Assembly (NCBI RefSeq): GCF_900109545.1
Contig: NZ_FOAP01000026.1
Span: 1 to 64,000 of the forward strand
Reading direction: 5' to 3'
DNA length: 64,000 nucleotides
From: Stigmatella aurantiaca
Lineage (GTDB): Bacteria > Myxococcota > Myxococcia > Myxococcales > Myxococcaceae
Shown here piece by piece: positions 1 to 8,164 of the stretch; the first letter of the stretch is position 1, and each line of letters starts with the position of its first letter. The position numbers and the translations under genes were made by a program. The notes under the pieces were generated by a model that worked only from the letters and a program-made list of their open reading frames with translations, was not told where the DNA came from and made no database searches.

Positions 1-2
1 TC

Positions 3-203
3 GATGCCCCACCTGCCACCACTCCCACTCCGAGCGTTCTGGGCGCAACCCGTTCGGCCTCCCCTTTCACCCTCTGGGACCCTGACTCAGTAGTGCTAAA
101 CGCGGACACGTCCTTCACGCTGGCGCTACGCGGCGAAGATGGCCGTAGCCTTAAGATTCCAGACGTGCGCTTCCCGAAAGCTGTGAGGGAGGGGGGGCAA
201 TGA
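3..203 (+). CDS. C-terminal tail of a DUF2381-like protein (5' end outside window)
   Basis: The frame is open from the window edge and ends in TGA at 201-203, giving about 66 residues. The last 40 residues (a hydrophobic strand, then GEDGRSLKIPDVRFP) resemble the end of the myxobacterial DUF2381/TIGR02268 paralogous family, which commonly closes with a 'GR..I..VRFP'-like strand. Genes of that family are often found directly beside Ser/Thr kinases in myxobacterial genomes, and here the stop overlaps the kinase start (ATGA, 200-203), implying translational coupling. The family function is unknown. The assignment rests on a short tail and is tentative; that this is a coding tail is more secure. 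Confidence 0.55.
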   Translation, partial: DAPPATTPTPSVLGATRSASPFTLWDPDSVVLNADTSFTLALRGEDGRSLKIPDVRFPKAVREGGQ

Positions 204-1939
204 CAGCAAATCTGCTGAGGCTGCCATCTGGCGCCATTGTTGACGGCTGGCATGTTTCAAGGGAACTCGGCAATGGCGGCTTTGCCGTCGTCTATCTGGT
301 GGAGAAGAGCGGCAAGTCTTACGCGCTCAAGGTGGCGCGCCATCGCGAAGCCAGCGGAGACGACAAGCGGACACATGCCCGCATGGTGCGTGAGGCCACA
401 ACACTCCTCATGCTGAACCACCCCAACATCATCCGGCACTGGGGCAATGGTTATGCGGAAGCGGGCAACATGTATGTCGCGTTGGAATACGTGGACGGCT
501 GGACGCTGGCGGAGTGGAAGGAACGCAAGCACCCCACGGTCCATGAAATCCTAGGGGTCTTCGTCAAGCTCGCTTCCGCGCTGTCGTACATGCACGCGCG
601 GGGCGTGCTTCACCGGGATTTGAAGCTGGTCAACGTCCTGATCCGGAAGAGCGACGGAGAGCCCGTTATCATCGACTTTGGCTGCGCGACCTACTCACTG
701 GCTGAAGACCTCACGGAAGAAGGGTTGCCCCCGGGAACAGAGCGCTTCCGGGCACCGGAGCAGTTCAAGTTCCTACGTGAGCACAAGAACGAGCACCGGG
801 CGCGGTATGCCTTCAAGGTCGCTGACGAGATCTTCGCGTTAGGGGCCATGCTCTACGAACTGCTGACGGACCCGCGGCCGACGGAACACTACCGGCGCGT
901 GTCCTTGAACAACATCCACATGCCGCCCCCTTCGGCAGTGGATGTGAATCCCAGGATTCCCGAGGCGCTCAGCGCCTTGGTCGAGAAGATTCTTTCCCGG
1001 AACCCATCCGAGCGCCCCGTTGACACGGAGGCCCTCCGTCGCGAGCTGAAAGAGCATCTCGAAAGTTCGGGGGCCGAGTACAGGGTGCCCGCCCATGCCC
1101 CATCGGAACAGTTGCCTTCCGAGCTTTCCATGGCTGCGGGGGGCCCTGGGGTGCCTCCCAAGGGCCCTGCACCGCGAAAGGTGATCACGAAGGCGCTGGC
1201 TGCCGGCGCTGCACTGGTGGTGGTCCTGGCCGCAGCTGTGACCTTCTGGCGCGTCTCTGGAGACCTTCCTGCCCCGCTTCCGGACCATTCCGCACCGTTG
1301 ATGACTTCCCCCCCTGATATGTCCCCCCCCAGCCCCTCGCTGATGGTCATCCCCCCGGCAACGGACGCTGGCCAGAAGGAAGGTTCAACCGTGATGATGA
1401 CGACACCTGAAGTCCCGTCCCAAGGGCGCCCCCAGCGCGCACAGAAGCGGTTGAGCCCTGCCGAGTGCGCCGCGATGTCGCTCGTTGCGGCCCTGGCGGC
1501 AGGCTGCCCTGGCGCTCAGATTCGGCCCGAGTCCTTCACCTGCCCCTCTGGCGCCGCGCGTGCCATGGTACGCGACCTTCACTGGAAAATAGGTGACCAG
1601 TTCGCGCTCACTCTCGACGACCGGCACGACCGCGAGGAAATGATCTGGTTTACCCCCGGTTCCGATGTGGTGGGGGTTGTCCCCAAGTTGAAGGGCCTCC
1701 GCAGACGGCATTACGAAGTGGCGCCCCCTGGAACACGGTTCTACGGAAAGGCTTATTACCTGAAGAAGGGCTTCGACGGTGAGCCGTCGCTTCTTGTGAG
1801 GTACGACCGCGTGAAGCTCCCTGGGCAGGACGAGAGACCTGTTTGCTTCGTGGTGGAAAGCCGCTCTTACGGGTTCAAGGACGGTCGAGTTCAGGCTAGC
1901 AACTTCGACGGTGGCACCGTCGTAGAGCGCTGGCCTTGA
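200..1939 (+). CDS. Transmembrane Ser/Thr protein kinase (PknB-like)
   Basis: A 579-residue Hanks-type kinase. The Gly-rich loop (LGNGGF) is near residues 23-28, the ATP lysine at K44, the catalytic loop HRDLKLVN at 138-145 and DFG at 159-161, so all catalytic residues are present. A Pro/Gly-rich juxtamembrane stretch leads to one predicted membrane helix at about 331-350. After a Pro/Ser/Thr-rich spacer comes a C-terminal domain with paired cysteines (about 430-579) on the far side of the membrane. The ATG overlaps the upstream DUF2381-like stop. Kinase plus DUF2381 pairs recur in myxobacteria and may sense an extracytoplasmic cue, but the ligand and substrates are unknown. The next gene is a catalytically degenerate kinase, a possible partner. 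Confidence 0.9.
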   Translation: MTANLLRLPSGAIVDGWHVSRELGNGGFAVVYLVEKSGKSYALKVARHREASGDDKRTHARMVREATTLLMLNHPNIIRHWGNGYAEAGNMYVALEYVDGWTLAEWKERKHPTVHEILGVFVKLASALSYMHARGVLHRDLKLVNVLIRKSDGEPVIIDFGCATYSLAEDLTEEGLPPGTERFRAPEQFKFLREHKNEHRARYAFKVADEIFALGAMLYELLTDPRPTEHYRRVSLNNIHMPPPSAVDVNPRIPEALSALVEKILSRNPSERPVDTEALRRELKEHLESSGAEYRVPAHAPSEQLPSELSMAAGGPGVPPKGPAPRKVITKALAAGAALVVVLAAAVTFWRVSGDLPAPLPDHSAPLMTSPPDMSPPSPSLMVIPPATDAGQKEGSTVMMTTPEVPSQGRPQRAQKRLSPAECAAMSLVAALAAGCPGAQIRPESFTCPSGAARAMVRDLHWKIGDQFALTLDDRHDREEMIWFTPGSDVVGVVPKLKGLRRRHYEVAPPGTRFYGKAYYLKKGFDGEPSLLVRYDRVKLPGQDERPVCFVVESRSYGFKDGRVQASNFDGGTVVERWP

Positions 1940-2043
1940 GCCCGCGCGCCAGGACGCAACAGGTAGTCGTCTATTCGTCACCCCGTCGCACGCACCCCAC
2001 GGGCTCACCTTGCAGGTAGTTCCATTCCGCCCAATCCTGCGGG

Positions 2044-2049
2044 TAGTAT
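2044..2049 (+). promoter_or_regulatory. Possible -10 element (TAGTAT) for the pseudokinase gene
   Basis: TAGTAT lies in the 156-base gap after the kinase and 47 bases before the pseudokinase ATG. No convincing -35 hexamer is visible at 16-18 bases, so this is weak evidence that the second kinase gene can be transcribed on its own. Confidence 0.2.
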
Positions 2050-2095
2050 CTTCTTGCGTCGCGGCGGCTTGACGCCGTGCGAGCGGAGGAAGCAC

Positions 2096-3241
2096 ATGGC
2101 GACAGACAGTTTCGGGATTCCGAGCGGGGCGATTCTCTTCGAGCTGGATGGCGTTCAGTACGAGTTCCGCGAAAGCCTGGGAGAGGTCCAGCGCGGGATC
2201 AGTCACTTCGTCGGACGGCAGCTCATCGGTGGGATTCCCAAGAAAAGGGTGCTGATCAAGGCGGTGGGCCGTTCGAGTGGCGCTCCGATGACGAGGCTCC
2301 TGCGCGCCAGGGCGAAGCTGGAAGAGCAGGTGCGCTTGGCCAAGTATCTTGATCACCCTGGGATTCATCGGGTCCACGGGCTGAAGAAGGCTGAAGGGAC
2401 TTGGTATGTGGTCACCGAGTATCCGCGCGGAAACAGCTTGAGCAACCTGATCAACCTCGTGGCGGATTGCCGCCATTGGTACACGCCTCAATTCACCATG
2501 TATATCGGTGCCCGGTTGGCGGAAGTGCTGGCGTACGCGCACGCGGCAAAGGATGAGCAGGGGCGCCCCTTGAACGTCGTTCACCGCGCTATCGATGCGG
2601 ATCACGTGTTCCTGGACTGGAAGGGTGTTGTTCGAGTCTCTGACTTTGGGCTTTCCCTTTCCAGTCTTCCGGGCCGCACCCCTTCCACCGTTCTGCGCCT
2701 GCATGGGGATGGTTTCTACTCCTCGCCGGAAATGCTCTTGGGCAAGCGCGTTGACTCACGAGCGGATCTCTTCTCAACCGGTATGCTCATGCTCGAACTG
2801 GCGACCGGGAAGAACCTGCTCGATGCGCCGGACGAGGTGACGGCCAAGGTCAAGGCGTCCCTCTCGCAGTCGCAGCTCCGCCGGGTCAAGCGCGCCATCG
2901 AACGGGCGCAGCTTTCCGGATGCAGCCCCATGGTAGGGGATGCGATTTGGCGCGCGGCAACTTACACGGAAGCGGACGTCGAGCGGGTGACGGCCCATCT
3001 TCCAGAGGGCCTGCGGATGACGCTGCGCAAGCTCCTCCATCCCGAGTTGGGGAAGCGCTATCAGACGGCGGGGGAGCTGGTGGCCGATCTGCGCCACTGG
3101 CTCGGAGAGTTGGCCTTTGGTCCTGCCAAGGTGATCGAAGAGCTGACGAACACCATGGATGAGGCTGCGGAGAGCTTGGCTGAAACGGGATTGGAGACTC
3201 CCCTGACCTCCAAGCGTTTGGGGGAGAGCACCACGGCCTAG
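2096..3241 (+). CDS. Predicted pseudokinase of the Ser/Thr kinase family
   Basis: A 381-residue soluble protein with a kinase fold outline. The ATP lysine is retained (VLIKAV, K55) and DFG is intact (183-185), followed by a PEM-type P+1 segment near 211. The catalytic loop reads HRAIDADH (163-170) where active kinases have HRDxKxxN: the catalytic Asp is Ala, the Lys is Asp and the Mg-binding Asn is His. The Gly-rich loop is also lost. Phosphotransfer is therefore unlikely, so an allosteric or scaffold role is inferred. I chose the ATG at 2096 because GGAGGA lies just upstream; an earlier in-frame TTG (2054) lacks such a site. There is no membrane segment. It follows an active kinase gene, suggesting a kinase-pseudokinase pair. 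Confidence 0.8.
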   Translation: MATDSFGIPSGAILFELDGVQYEFRESLGEVQRGISHFVGRQLIGGIPKKRVLIKAVGRSSGAPMTRLLRARAKLEEQVRLAKYLDHPGIHRVHGLKKAEGTWYVVTEYPRGNSLSNLINLVADCRHWYTPQFTMYIGARLAEVLAYAHAAKDEQGRPLNVVHRAIDADHVFLDWKGVVRVSDFGLSLSSLPGRTPSTVLRLHGDGFYSSPEMLLGKRVDSRADLFSTGMLMLELATGKNLLDAPDEVTAKVKASLSQSQLRRVKRAIERAQLSGCSPMVGDAIWRAATYTEADVERVTAHLPEGLRMTLRKLLHPELGKRYQTAGELVADLRHWLGELAFGPAKVIEELTNTMDEAAESLAETGLETPLTSKRLGESTTA

Positions 3242-3391
3242 CCACGGGCCTCCCTGCTGGGCCGCGAAGCTTCGAGGAGCGGCAAGCCCATCGGCCGCCC
3301 CCCCCAGCGGAGGTGATGAAGCAGGGCATTGGCGGACGCGCGGCGGCCCGCGAGGCGGGGCTCGCAGAGCCCATCCTCCGCCGTCACCCCT

Positions 3392-5629
3392 TCAATAGAA
3401 AGAGGAGAGAACGGGCGTGTATGCGCAGTCGGTAGGTCCGCCATCGCCAATCTGGCCGTATCCGTTGGACCCCCACCCCCACAGGGTGCCGTCCGAGCGC
3501 ACCATCAGCGAGTGCTTGGAGCCCGCCGCCACGGCCTCCACCCCGCTCAGGCCTGGCACCACCACAGGCACTGAGCGTTGGCTCGTGGTTTCATCTCCCA
3601 ACTGCCCGTATTCGTTGTCCCCCCAGGCCCACACGGTGTCGTCCGAGCGCACCGCCAGCGAGTGCTTGGAACCCGCTGCCACGGTCACCACCCCGCTCAG
3701 GCCTTGCACCGCCACGGGCACCAAGCTTCGGCTCCGGGTGCCATCCCCCACCTGGCCGGAGTAGTTGTCCCCCCAGGCCCACACGGTGCCGTCCGAGCGC
3801 ACCGCCAGCGAGTGGGAGTAGCCCGCCGCTACGGTCACCACCCCGCTCAGGCCTGGCACCGCCACGGGCACCGTGCGTTGGAGCGTGGTGCCATCCCCCA
3901 CCTGGCCGTCGTAGTTGTACCCCCAGGCCCACACGGTGCCGTCTGAGCGCACCGCCAGCGAGTGGGATTGGCCCACTGCCACGGCCACCACCCCGCTCAG
4001 GCCTTGCACCGCCACAGGCACCAAGCGTTGGTTCCTGGTGCCATCCCCCAACTGGCCGTTTCCGTTGATCCCCCAGGCCCACACGGTGCCGTCCGAGCGC
4101 AACGCCAGCGAGTGCTTGGAACCCGCCGCCACGGCCACCACCCCGCTCAGGCCTTGCACCGCCACAGGCACTGGGCGGTCATTCGTGGTGCCATCCCCCA
4201 GCTGGCCGCCTCCGTTGGTCCCCCAGGCCCACACCGTGCCGTCCGAGCGCACTGCCAGCGAGTGGTAGTGGCCCGCCGCCACGGCCACCACCCCGCTCAG
4301 GCCTGGCACCGCCACGGGCACCGTGCGTGGGTTCATGGTGCCATCCCCCACTTGGCCGTAGTAGTTGTCCCCCCAGGACCATACGGTGCCGTCCGAGCGC
4401 ACTGCCACCGAGTGGGAGTCGCCCGCCGCCACGGCCACCACCCCGCTCAGGCCTGGCACCCCTCCAGGCACCGCGCGCCGGCTCGTGGTGCCATCCCCCA
4501 ACTGGCCGCTTCCGTTGTGCCCCCACCCCCACAGGGTGCCGTCCGAGCGCACCGCCAGCGAGTGGGAGGAGCCCGCCGCCACGGCCACCACCCCGCTCAG
4601 GCCTTGCACCGCCACAGGCACCAAGCGTTGGCTCCTGGTGCCATCCCCCAACTGCCCTCTGTAGTTGTCCCCCCAGGCCCACACGGTGTCGTCCGAGCGC
4701 ACCGCCAGCGAGTGGTTGGAGTTCGCCGCCACGGCCACCACCCCACTCAGGCCTGGCACCGCCACGGGCACCGTGCGCCATCTCGTGGTGCCATCCCCCA
4801 ACTGGCCGTAGGCGTTGTACCCCCAGGCCCACACGGTGCCATCCGAGCGCAACGCCAGCGAGTGGGCGGTGCCCGCCGCCACGGCCACCACCCCGCTCAG
4901 GCTTGGCACCGCCACAGGCACCAGGCGTTGGCTCATGGTGCCATCCCCCAGCTGGCCGTAGGCGTTGTACCCCCAGGCCCACACGGAGCCGTCCGAGCGC
5001 ATCGCCAGCGAGTGGGAGGAGCCCGCCGCCACGGCCACCACCCCGCTCAGGCCTTGTACCGCCACAGGCACCAAGCGTTGGCTCCTGGTGCCATCCCCCA
5101 ACTGGCCGTTGGCGTTGTCCCCCCAGGCCCACACGGTGCCGTCCGAGCGCACCGCCAGCGAGTGGGAGTGGCCCGCTACCACGGCCACCACCCCGCTCAG
5201 GCCTGGCACCGCCACAGGCACTGGGCGCCGGCTCGTGGTGCCATCCCCCACCTGGCCGTAGGCGTTGTACCCCCAGGCCCACACGGTGCCGTCCGAGCGC
5301 AACGCCAGCGAGTGGTAGTGGCTCGACGCCACGGCCACCACCCCGCTCAGGCCTGGCACCGCCACAGGCACTGGGTGGTGGCTCGTGGTGCCAGTTCCCA
5401 ACTGGCCGTAGGAGTTGGACCCCCAGGCCCACACGGTGCCGTCTGGACGCACCGCCAAGGAGTGAGCAGTCCCTGCGGTGAAACGGGACCTCGCCTGAGA
5501 GCCCCAGAGAGGCGAAAGACGCAAGGCCTGCTCTTCCGTCTCCACCGTGGCCTGCCCGCAGCCAACGGCCAGCCAAAGCCCAAGCCATACGCTCAACATC
5601 TTCCTCACCCATCCTTGACTGCTCTGCAT
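3392..5629 (-). CDS. RCC1-repeat lipoprotein
   Basis: 745 residues. The N-terminus has a signal peptide with a likely lipobox (LAVGC near residue 24), predicting export as a lipoprotein. The rest is about 14 tandem RCC1-type repeats of roughly 50 residues, each with HSLAVRSDGTVWAWG, a variable N..GQLGDGT segment and VPVAVPGLSGVVAVAAG. The RCC1 family forms seven-bladed propellers, so 14 repeats could make two. RCC1 proteins are binding scaffolds rather than enzymes; the ligand here is unknown. AAGGAG sits 5 bases before the ATG, supporting this start, though an ATG ten codons in is also possible. It is convergent with the pseudokinase gene and divergent from the metalloprotease gene. Confidence 0.9.
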   Translation of the reverse strand: MQSSQGWVRKMLSVWLGLWLAVGCGQATVETEEQALRLSPLWGSQARSRFTAGTAHSLAVRPDGTVWAWGSNSYGQLGTGTTSHHPVPVAVPGLSGVVAVASSHYHSLALRSDGTVWAWGYNAYGQVGDGTTSRRPVPVAVPGLSGVVAVVAGHSHSLAVRSDGTVWAWGDNANGQLGDGTRSQRLVPVAVQGLSGVVAVAAGSSHSLAMRSDGSVWAWGYNAYGQLGDGTMSQRLVPVAVPSLSGVVAVAAGTAHSLALRSDGTVWAWGYNAYGQLGDGTTRWRTVPVAVPGLSGVVAVAANSNHSLAVRSDDTVWAWGDNYRGQLGDGTRSQRLVPVAVQGLSGVVAVAAGSSHSLAVRSDGTLWGWGHNGSGQLGDGTTSRRAVPGGVPGLSGVVAVAAGDSHSVAVRSDGTVWSWGDNYYGQVGDGTMNPRTVPVAVPGLSGVVAVAAGHYHSLAVRSDGTVWAWGTNGGGQLGDGTTNDRPVPVAVQGLSGVVAVAAGSKHSLALRSDGTVWAWGINGNGQLGDGTRNQRLVPVAVQGLSGVVAVAVGQSHSLAVRSDGTVWAWGYNYDGQVGDGTTLQRTVPVAVPGLSGVVTVAAGYSHSLAVRSDGTVWAWGDNYSGQVGDGTRSRSLVPVAVQGLSGVVTVAAGSKHSLAVRSDDTVWAWGDNEYGQLGDETTSQRSVPVVVPGLSGVEAVAAGSKHSLMVRSDGTLWGWGSNGYGQIGDGGPTDCAYTPVLSSFY
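3420..5480. repeat. Tandem ~150-bp coding repeat array (14 units)
   Basis: The DNA encoding the RCC1 repeats has a clear 150-base period. The same blocks (for example CACCACCCCGCTCAGGCC and GTCCGAGCGC) return every 150 bases, with changes concentrated at the few variable codons. The similarity at nucleotide level points to recent unequal crossing over or gene conversion. The opposite strand also stays open through the array, which creates long false ORFs. Confidence 0.92.
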
Positions 5630-5797
5630 CCGGGCTCCTTGGTCCTGACGCGCGATACGCGGCTACTCGTTAGCCAACGAGATGCCATCGACCCAACACG
5701 AGCAAGAGCACCCGGCACCGGCCTGCACACCGAGTCCAGGCGAAGATCTCTTGCAGCTTCGGCTCCGCTCCCACTTGGGGGAGCACCTTCCGCACCA

Positions 5798-5827
5798 CTT
5801 ACAGGAATCCTTTTTAACGACTATAAC
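5798..5827 (+). promoter_or_regulatory. Candidate sigma-70-type promoter of the metalloprotease gene
   Basis: CTTACA (5798-5803) and TATAAC (5822-5827) are separated by 18 bases, 28 bases before the start codon. The -10 matches 5 of 6 consensus positions and the -35 matches 4 of 6. The element lies in the 225-base divergent gap between the RCC1 and metalloprotease genes, in a locally AT-rich stretch unusual for this DNA. Confidence 0.4.
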
Positions 5828-5854
5828 CGGTTTTCACGGACAGGGGAGAATTCC

Positions 5855-6808
5855 ATGGCGAGGCCGGTAGGGTTGAAGATGCGCATTCTCAGAGCCAGTG
5901 TGCTGTCCCTGTTACTGGGTGGTGCCGGTTGTGATGCAGGTGAGCCCCATTCTCCACAGCGCCTGGAGGAGGTGACGGAACGCCTGGCGGCGTTTTCCTG
6001 TCCTGCGGCCCGCGCCACGGCCGACCGGGCCGACAGCACCGCGGATTACAAGGTGAAGTTCCTCTACGTGCTGCCCTCGGACGGATTGGACCGGGCGCTC
6101 GACACCAACGGGGCCATCTGCCGGTCCGTGCAGGCGCAATACAACTGGTTCATCGCTCAAACGATGAACGGCGCTTCCCTGCGCTATGACGTGTCTCAGT
6201 CCGCGTTGGACATCCAATTCGTGCGCTTGTCGAAAACCGATGCCCAGATGAAGGGCACGGGAAACACGGGCGACATCAACACCGGTTATGCCTTCGTGCG
6301 CGACAGAATCGAGCGGGAGTTGGTGGCCATGGGCGTCATCAATAACGCCCGGAAGCTGTACGCCGTCTACTACGGTGGCACCAGTGAGTGGGCCTGTGGT
6401 GGGGCCTCGTGGCCTCCCCTGCTCATCGGCAAGGTGGTCGCGCTCTACCTCAATGGGCTCCCGGGCAGCCCGGCCCCGTGCGCGTCCAACCCCGTGGGAG
6501 GTTCCAGCACGGTGCCTGGGTATATCGAATACGCCATGCTCCATGAGACGCTGCATGGGCTGGGCTTCGTGGCCGATGCCGCGCCCAACGAGCATGCCAG
6601 TGGCCACACCTATCACCCCGCGAGGGACTTGATGTACGCGGCCCGGCCGGGCACGTCGGATCCGTACTGGGACATCTACTCCGGGGCAGTGGTTCTGGAC
6701 TCCGGGCACGACCAGTACTACGGCCATGGAGGCAGTTACCTCGATCTGGCCAGGAGTGCGTTCCTGGACCCGCTTCCCGCCGGCGCGGTGGCTCCACCGG
6801 GCTGGTAG
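5855..6808 (+). CDS. Putative secreted zinc metalloprotease lipoprotein (HExxH)
   Basis: 317 residues starting MARPVGLKMRILRAS, with a hydrophobic signal and lipobox-like GGAGC near residue 27. The likely zinc site is HETLHGLGF in the C-terminal half, followed by a His-rich stretch (HASGHTYH) and DLMYAA, which resembles the Met-turn of metzincins. In classical metzincins the third ligand is at position 11 of HExxHxxGxx(H/D); here that position is Ala and the next is Asp, so the third ligand is uncertain. An AGGGGAGA-like ribosome site precedes the ATG; an internal ATG eight codons later is an alternative. The substrate is unknown. A long in-frame extension upstream is antisense to the RCC1 repeats and is not real coding. 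Confidence 0.75.
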   Translation: MARPVGLKMRILRASVLSLLLGGAGCDAGEPHSPQRLEEVTERLAAFSCPAARATADRADSTADYKVKFLYVLPSDGLDRALDTNGAICRSVQAQYNWFIAQTMNGASLRYDVSQSALDIQFVRLSKTDAQMKGTGNTGDINTGYAFVRDRIERELVAMGVINNARKLYAVYYGGTSEWACGGASWPPLLIGKVVALYLNGLPGSPAPCASNPVGGSSTVPGYIEYAMLHETLHGLGFVADAAPNEHASGHTYHPARDLMYAARPGTSDPYWDIYSGAVVLDSGHDQYYGHGGSYLDLARSAFLDPLPAGAVAPPGW

Positions 6809-6863
6809 GACCTACGGGGCGTTACGCAACGTGCCTTTTCTCTCCCTTTGCCTGGAGCACCCA

Positions 6864-7949
6864 TTGGCTCTCAACAGCTACCTCACCCTCGGCCACTCTG
6901 GCCTGCGCGTCAGCCCCTTCTGTCTCGGTACCATGACGTTCGGCGAAGATCTTGGCTGGGGCAGCAGCGTTGCTACCTCCAATGGCCTCATGGACCGTTT
7001 CATCGAGCGCGGGGGCAACTTCCTCGATACCGCGAACCAGTACACGCGCGGCCACTCGGAGAAGATCATCGGCGATCACCTCGGCAAGGCTCCGGGCAAG
7101 CGCCACCGCGTCGTCATCGCCACCAAGTTCTTCAGCAACCTCTTCCCGGAAGACCCCAACGGCGGTGGCACGGGGCGCAAGTCCCTGATGGCGGCGTGCG
7201 ATGAGTCCCTGCGCCGGCTGCAGACGGACTACATCGACCTGTACTGGATGCACCTCTATGACGCGAATACGCCCATCGAGGAGACGATGCGGGCGCTGGA
7301 CGACCTGGTGCGGGTGGGCAAGGTCCGCTACATCGGTTTCTCGGATACGCCGGCGTGGAAGGTGGCGCAGGCGCAGCTCCTGGCGCAGTTCAAGGGCTGG
7401 TCGCCCCTGATCGCCTTGCAGATCGAGTACTCGCTGCTGGAGCGTACCGTGGAGGGAGAGCTGACCCCGATGGCACGGGAGCTGGGGTTGGGCATCACCC
7501 CGTGGTCGCCGCTCAAGGGCGGAGTGCTCAGCGGCAAGTACACGCGCCAGAACGCGGGCAAGGTGAAGTCCGATCGCGGCATGTGGGTGGAGGGCAACCT
7601 CAGCGAGAAGGCCTACGCCATCGTCGAGGTGCTGCAGAGGGTGGCCCAGGAGCTGAACTCCACCGTGGCGCGCGTGGCGCTGGCGTGGGTGCAGGGCCGG
7701 CCCGGTGTCGCCTCGACCCTCATCGGTGCGCGCACGCTGGAGCAGCTCGACGACAACCTGGGCGCGCTGGACCTGACGCTGACGCCGCGGCAGGTGGCGG
7801 CCCTGGACGAGGTCTCCCAACCGGTGCTCAACTTCCCGGCCGGCCTCCTCCCGAACGCGCCCATGATCATGCACCCGGGCCTCACGGTGAATGGCATCAC
7901 CGCGCCGCCCTTCTCCATGGCGCCCCCCTCCGACAGGGAGCGCTGGTAA
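6864..7949 (+). CDS. Aldo/keto reductase
   Basis: 361 residues of an NADPH-dependent AKR-fold oxidoreductase. The catalytic tetrad is visible: Asp and Tyr in FLDTANQY, Lys in VIATKF, and His in YWMHLYD. The C-terminal cofactor segment (LIGARTLEQLDDN) is typical. The open frame begins before the previous stop, but similarity to the family starts at LNSYLTLGHSGLRVS. I therefore chose TTG at 6864, which has TGGAG six bases upstream; GTG at 6831 is the main alternative. The gene is 55 bases after the metalloprotease gene on the same strand. The substrate cannot be read from the sequence. Confidence 0.88.
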   Translation: MALNSYLTLGHSGLRVSPFCLGTMTFGEDLGWGSSVATSNGLMDRFIERGGNFLDTANQYTRGHSEKIIGDHLGKAPGKRHRVVIATKFFSNLFPEDPNGGGTGRKSLMAACDESLRRLQTDYIDLYWMHLYDANTPIEETMRALDDLVRVGKVRYIGFSDTPAWKVAQAQLLAQFKGWSPLIALQIEYSLLERTVEGELTPMARELGLGITPWSPLKGGVLSGKYTRQNAGKVKSDRGMWVEGNLSEKAYAIVEVLQRVAQELNSTVARVALAWVQGRPGVASTLIGARTLEQLDDNLGALDLTLTPRQVAALDEVSQPVLNFPAGLLPNAPMIMHPGLTVNGITAPPFSMAPPSDRERW

Positions 7950-8164
7950 GGGAGCCCCTCCGGAGCGAATGGCCGCCGGACGTTTGAGTCAGGGGGTCCA
8001 GGGGGACCCATCCCGAAGGAGGGGGCTGGGCTTGCCGGGACAGAAAGCGGCCCTGTCTCCTCAGCACGGGGGCCCCCTGAATGGATACGCTTCAGGTGCT
8101 GACCTCATCCGTTGACTCGGTCACGTCATCGCAGGTGCCGCTCGCTTGCTGAGGACCCCCAACC

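Noticed and set aside
3358-3372. GGGCTC-GCA-GAGCCC hairpin in the pseudokinase/RCC1 gap
   Set aside because: The 6-bp stem has no T tract and such stems are common in this GC-rich DNA; not enough to call a terminator.
3420-5480. CRISPR-like regular repeats
   Set aside because: The 150-base repeats are continuous and encode RCC1 units on the minus strand; there are no short repeats with unrelated spacers.
3962-5854. Long plus-strand frame running in phase into the metalloprotease
   Set aside because: It is antisense to the RCC1 repeats. Its product is a repeated Pro/His/Arg-rich string with no family, while the metalloprotease has its own promoter, ribosome site and signal peptide.
7995-8015. 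GGGTCC/GGACCC inverted repeat before the large kinase gene
   Set aside because: Short, with no T tract and no link to a promoter; judged chance in GC-rich DNA.
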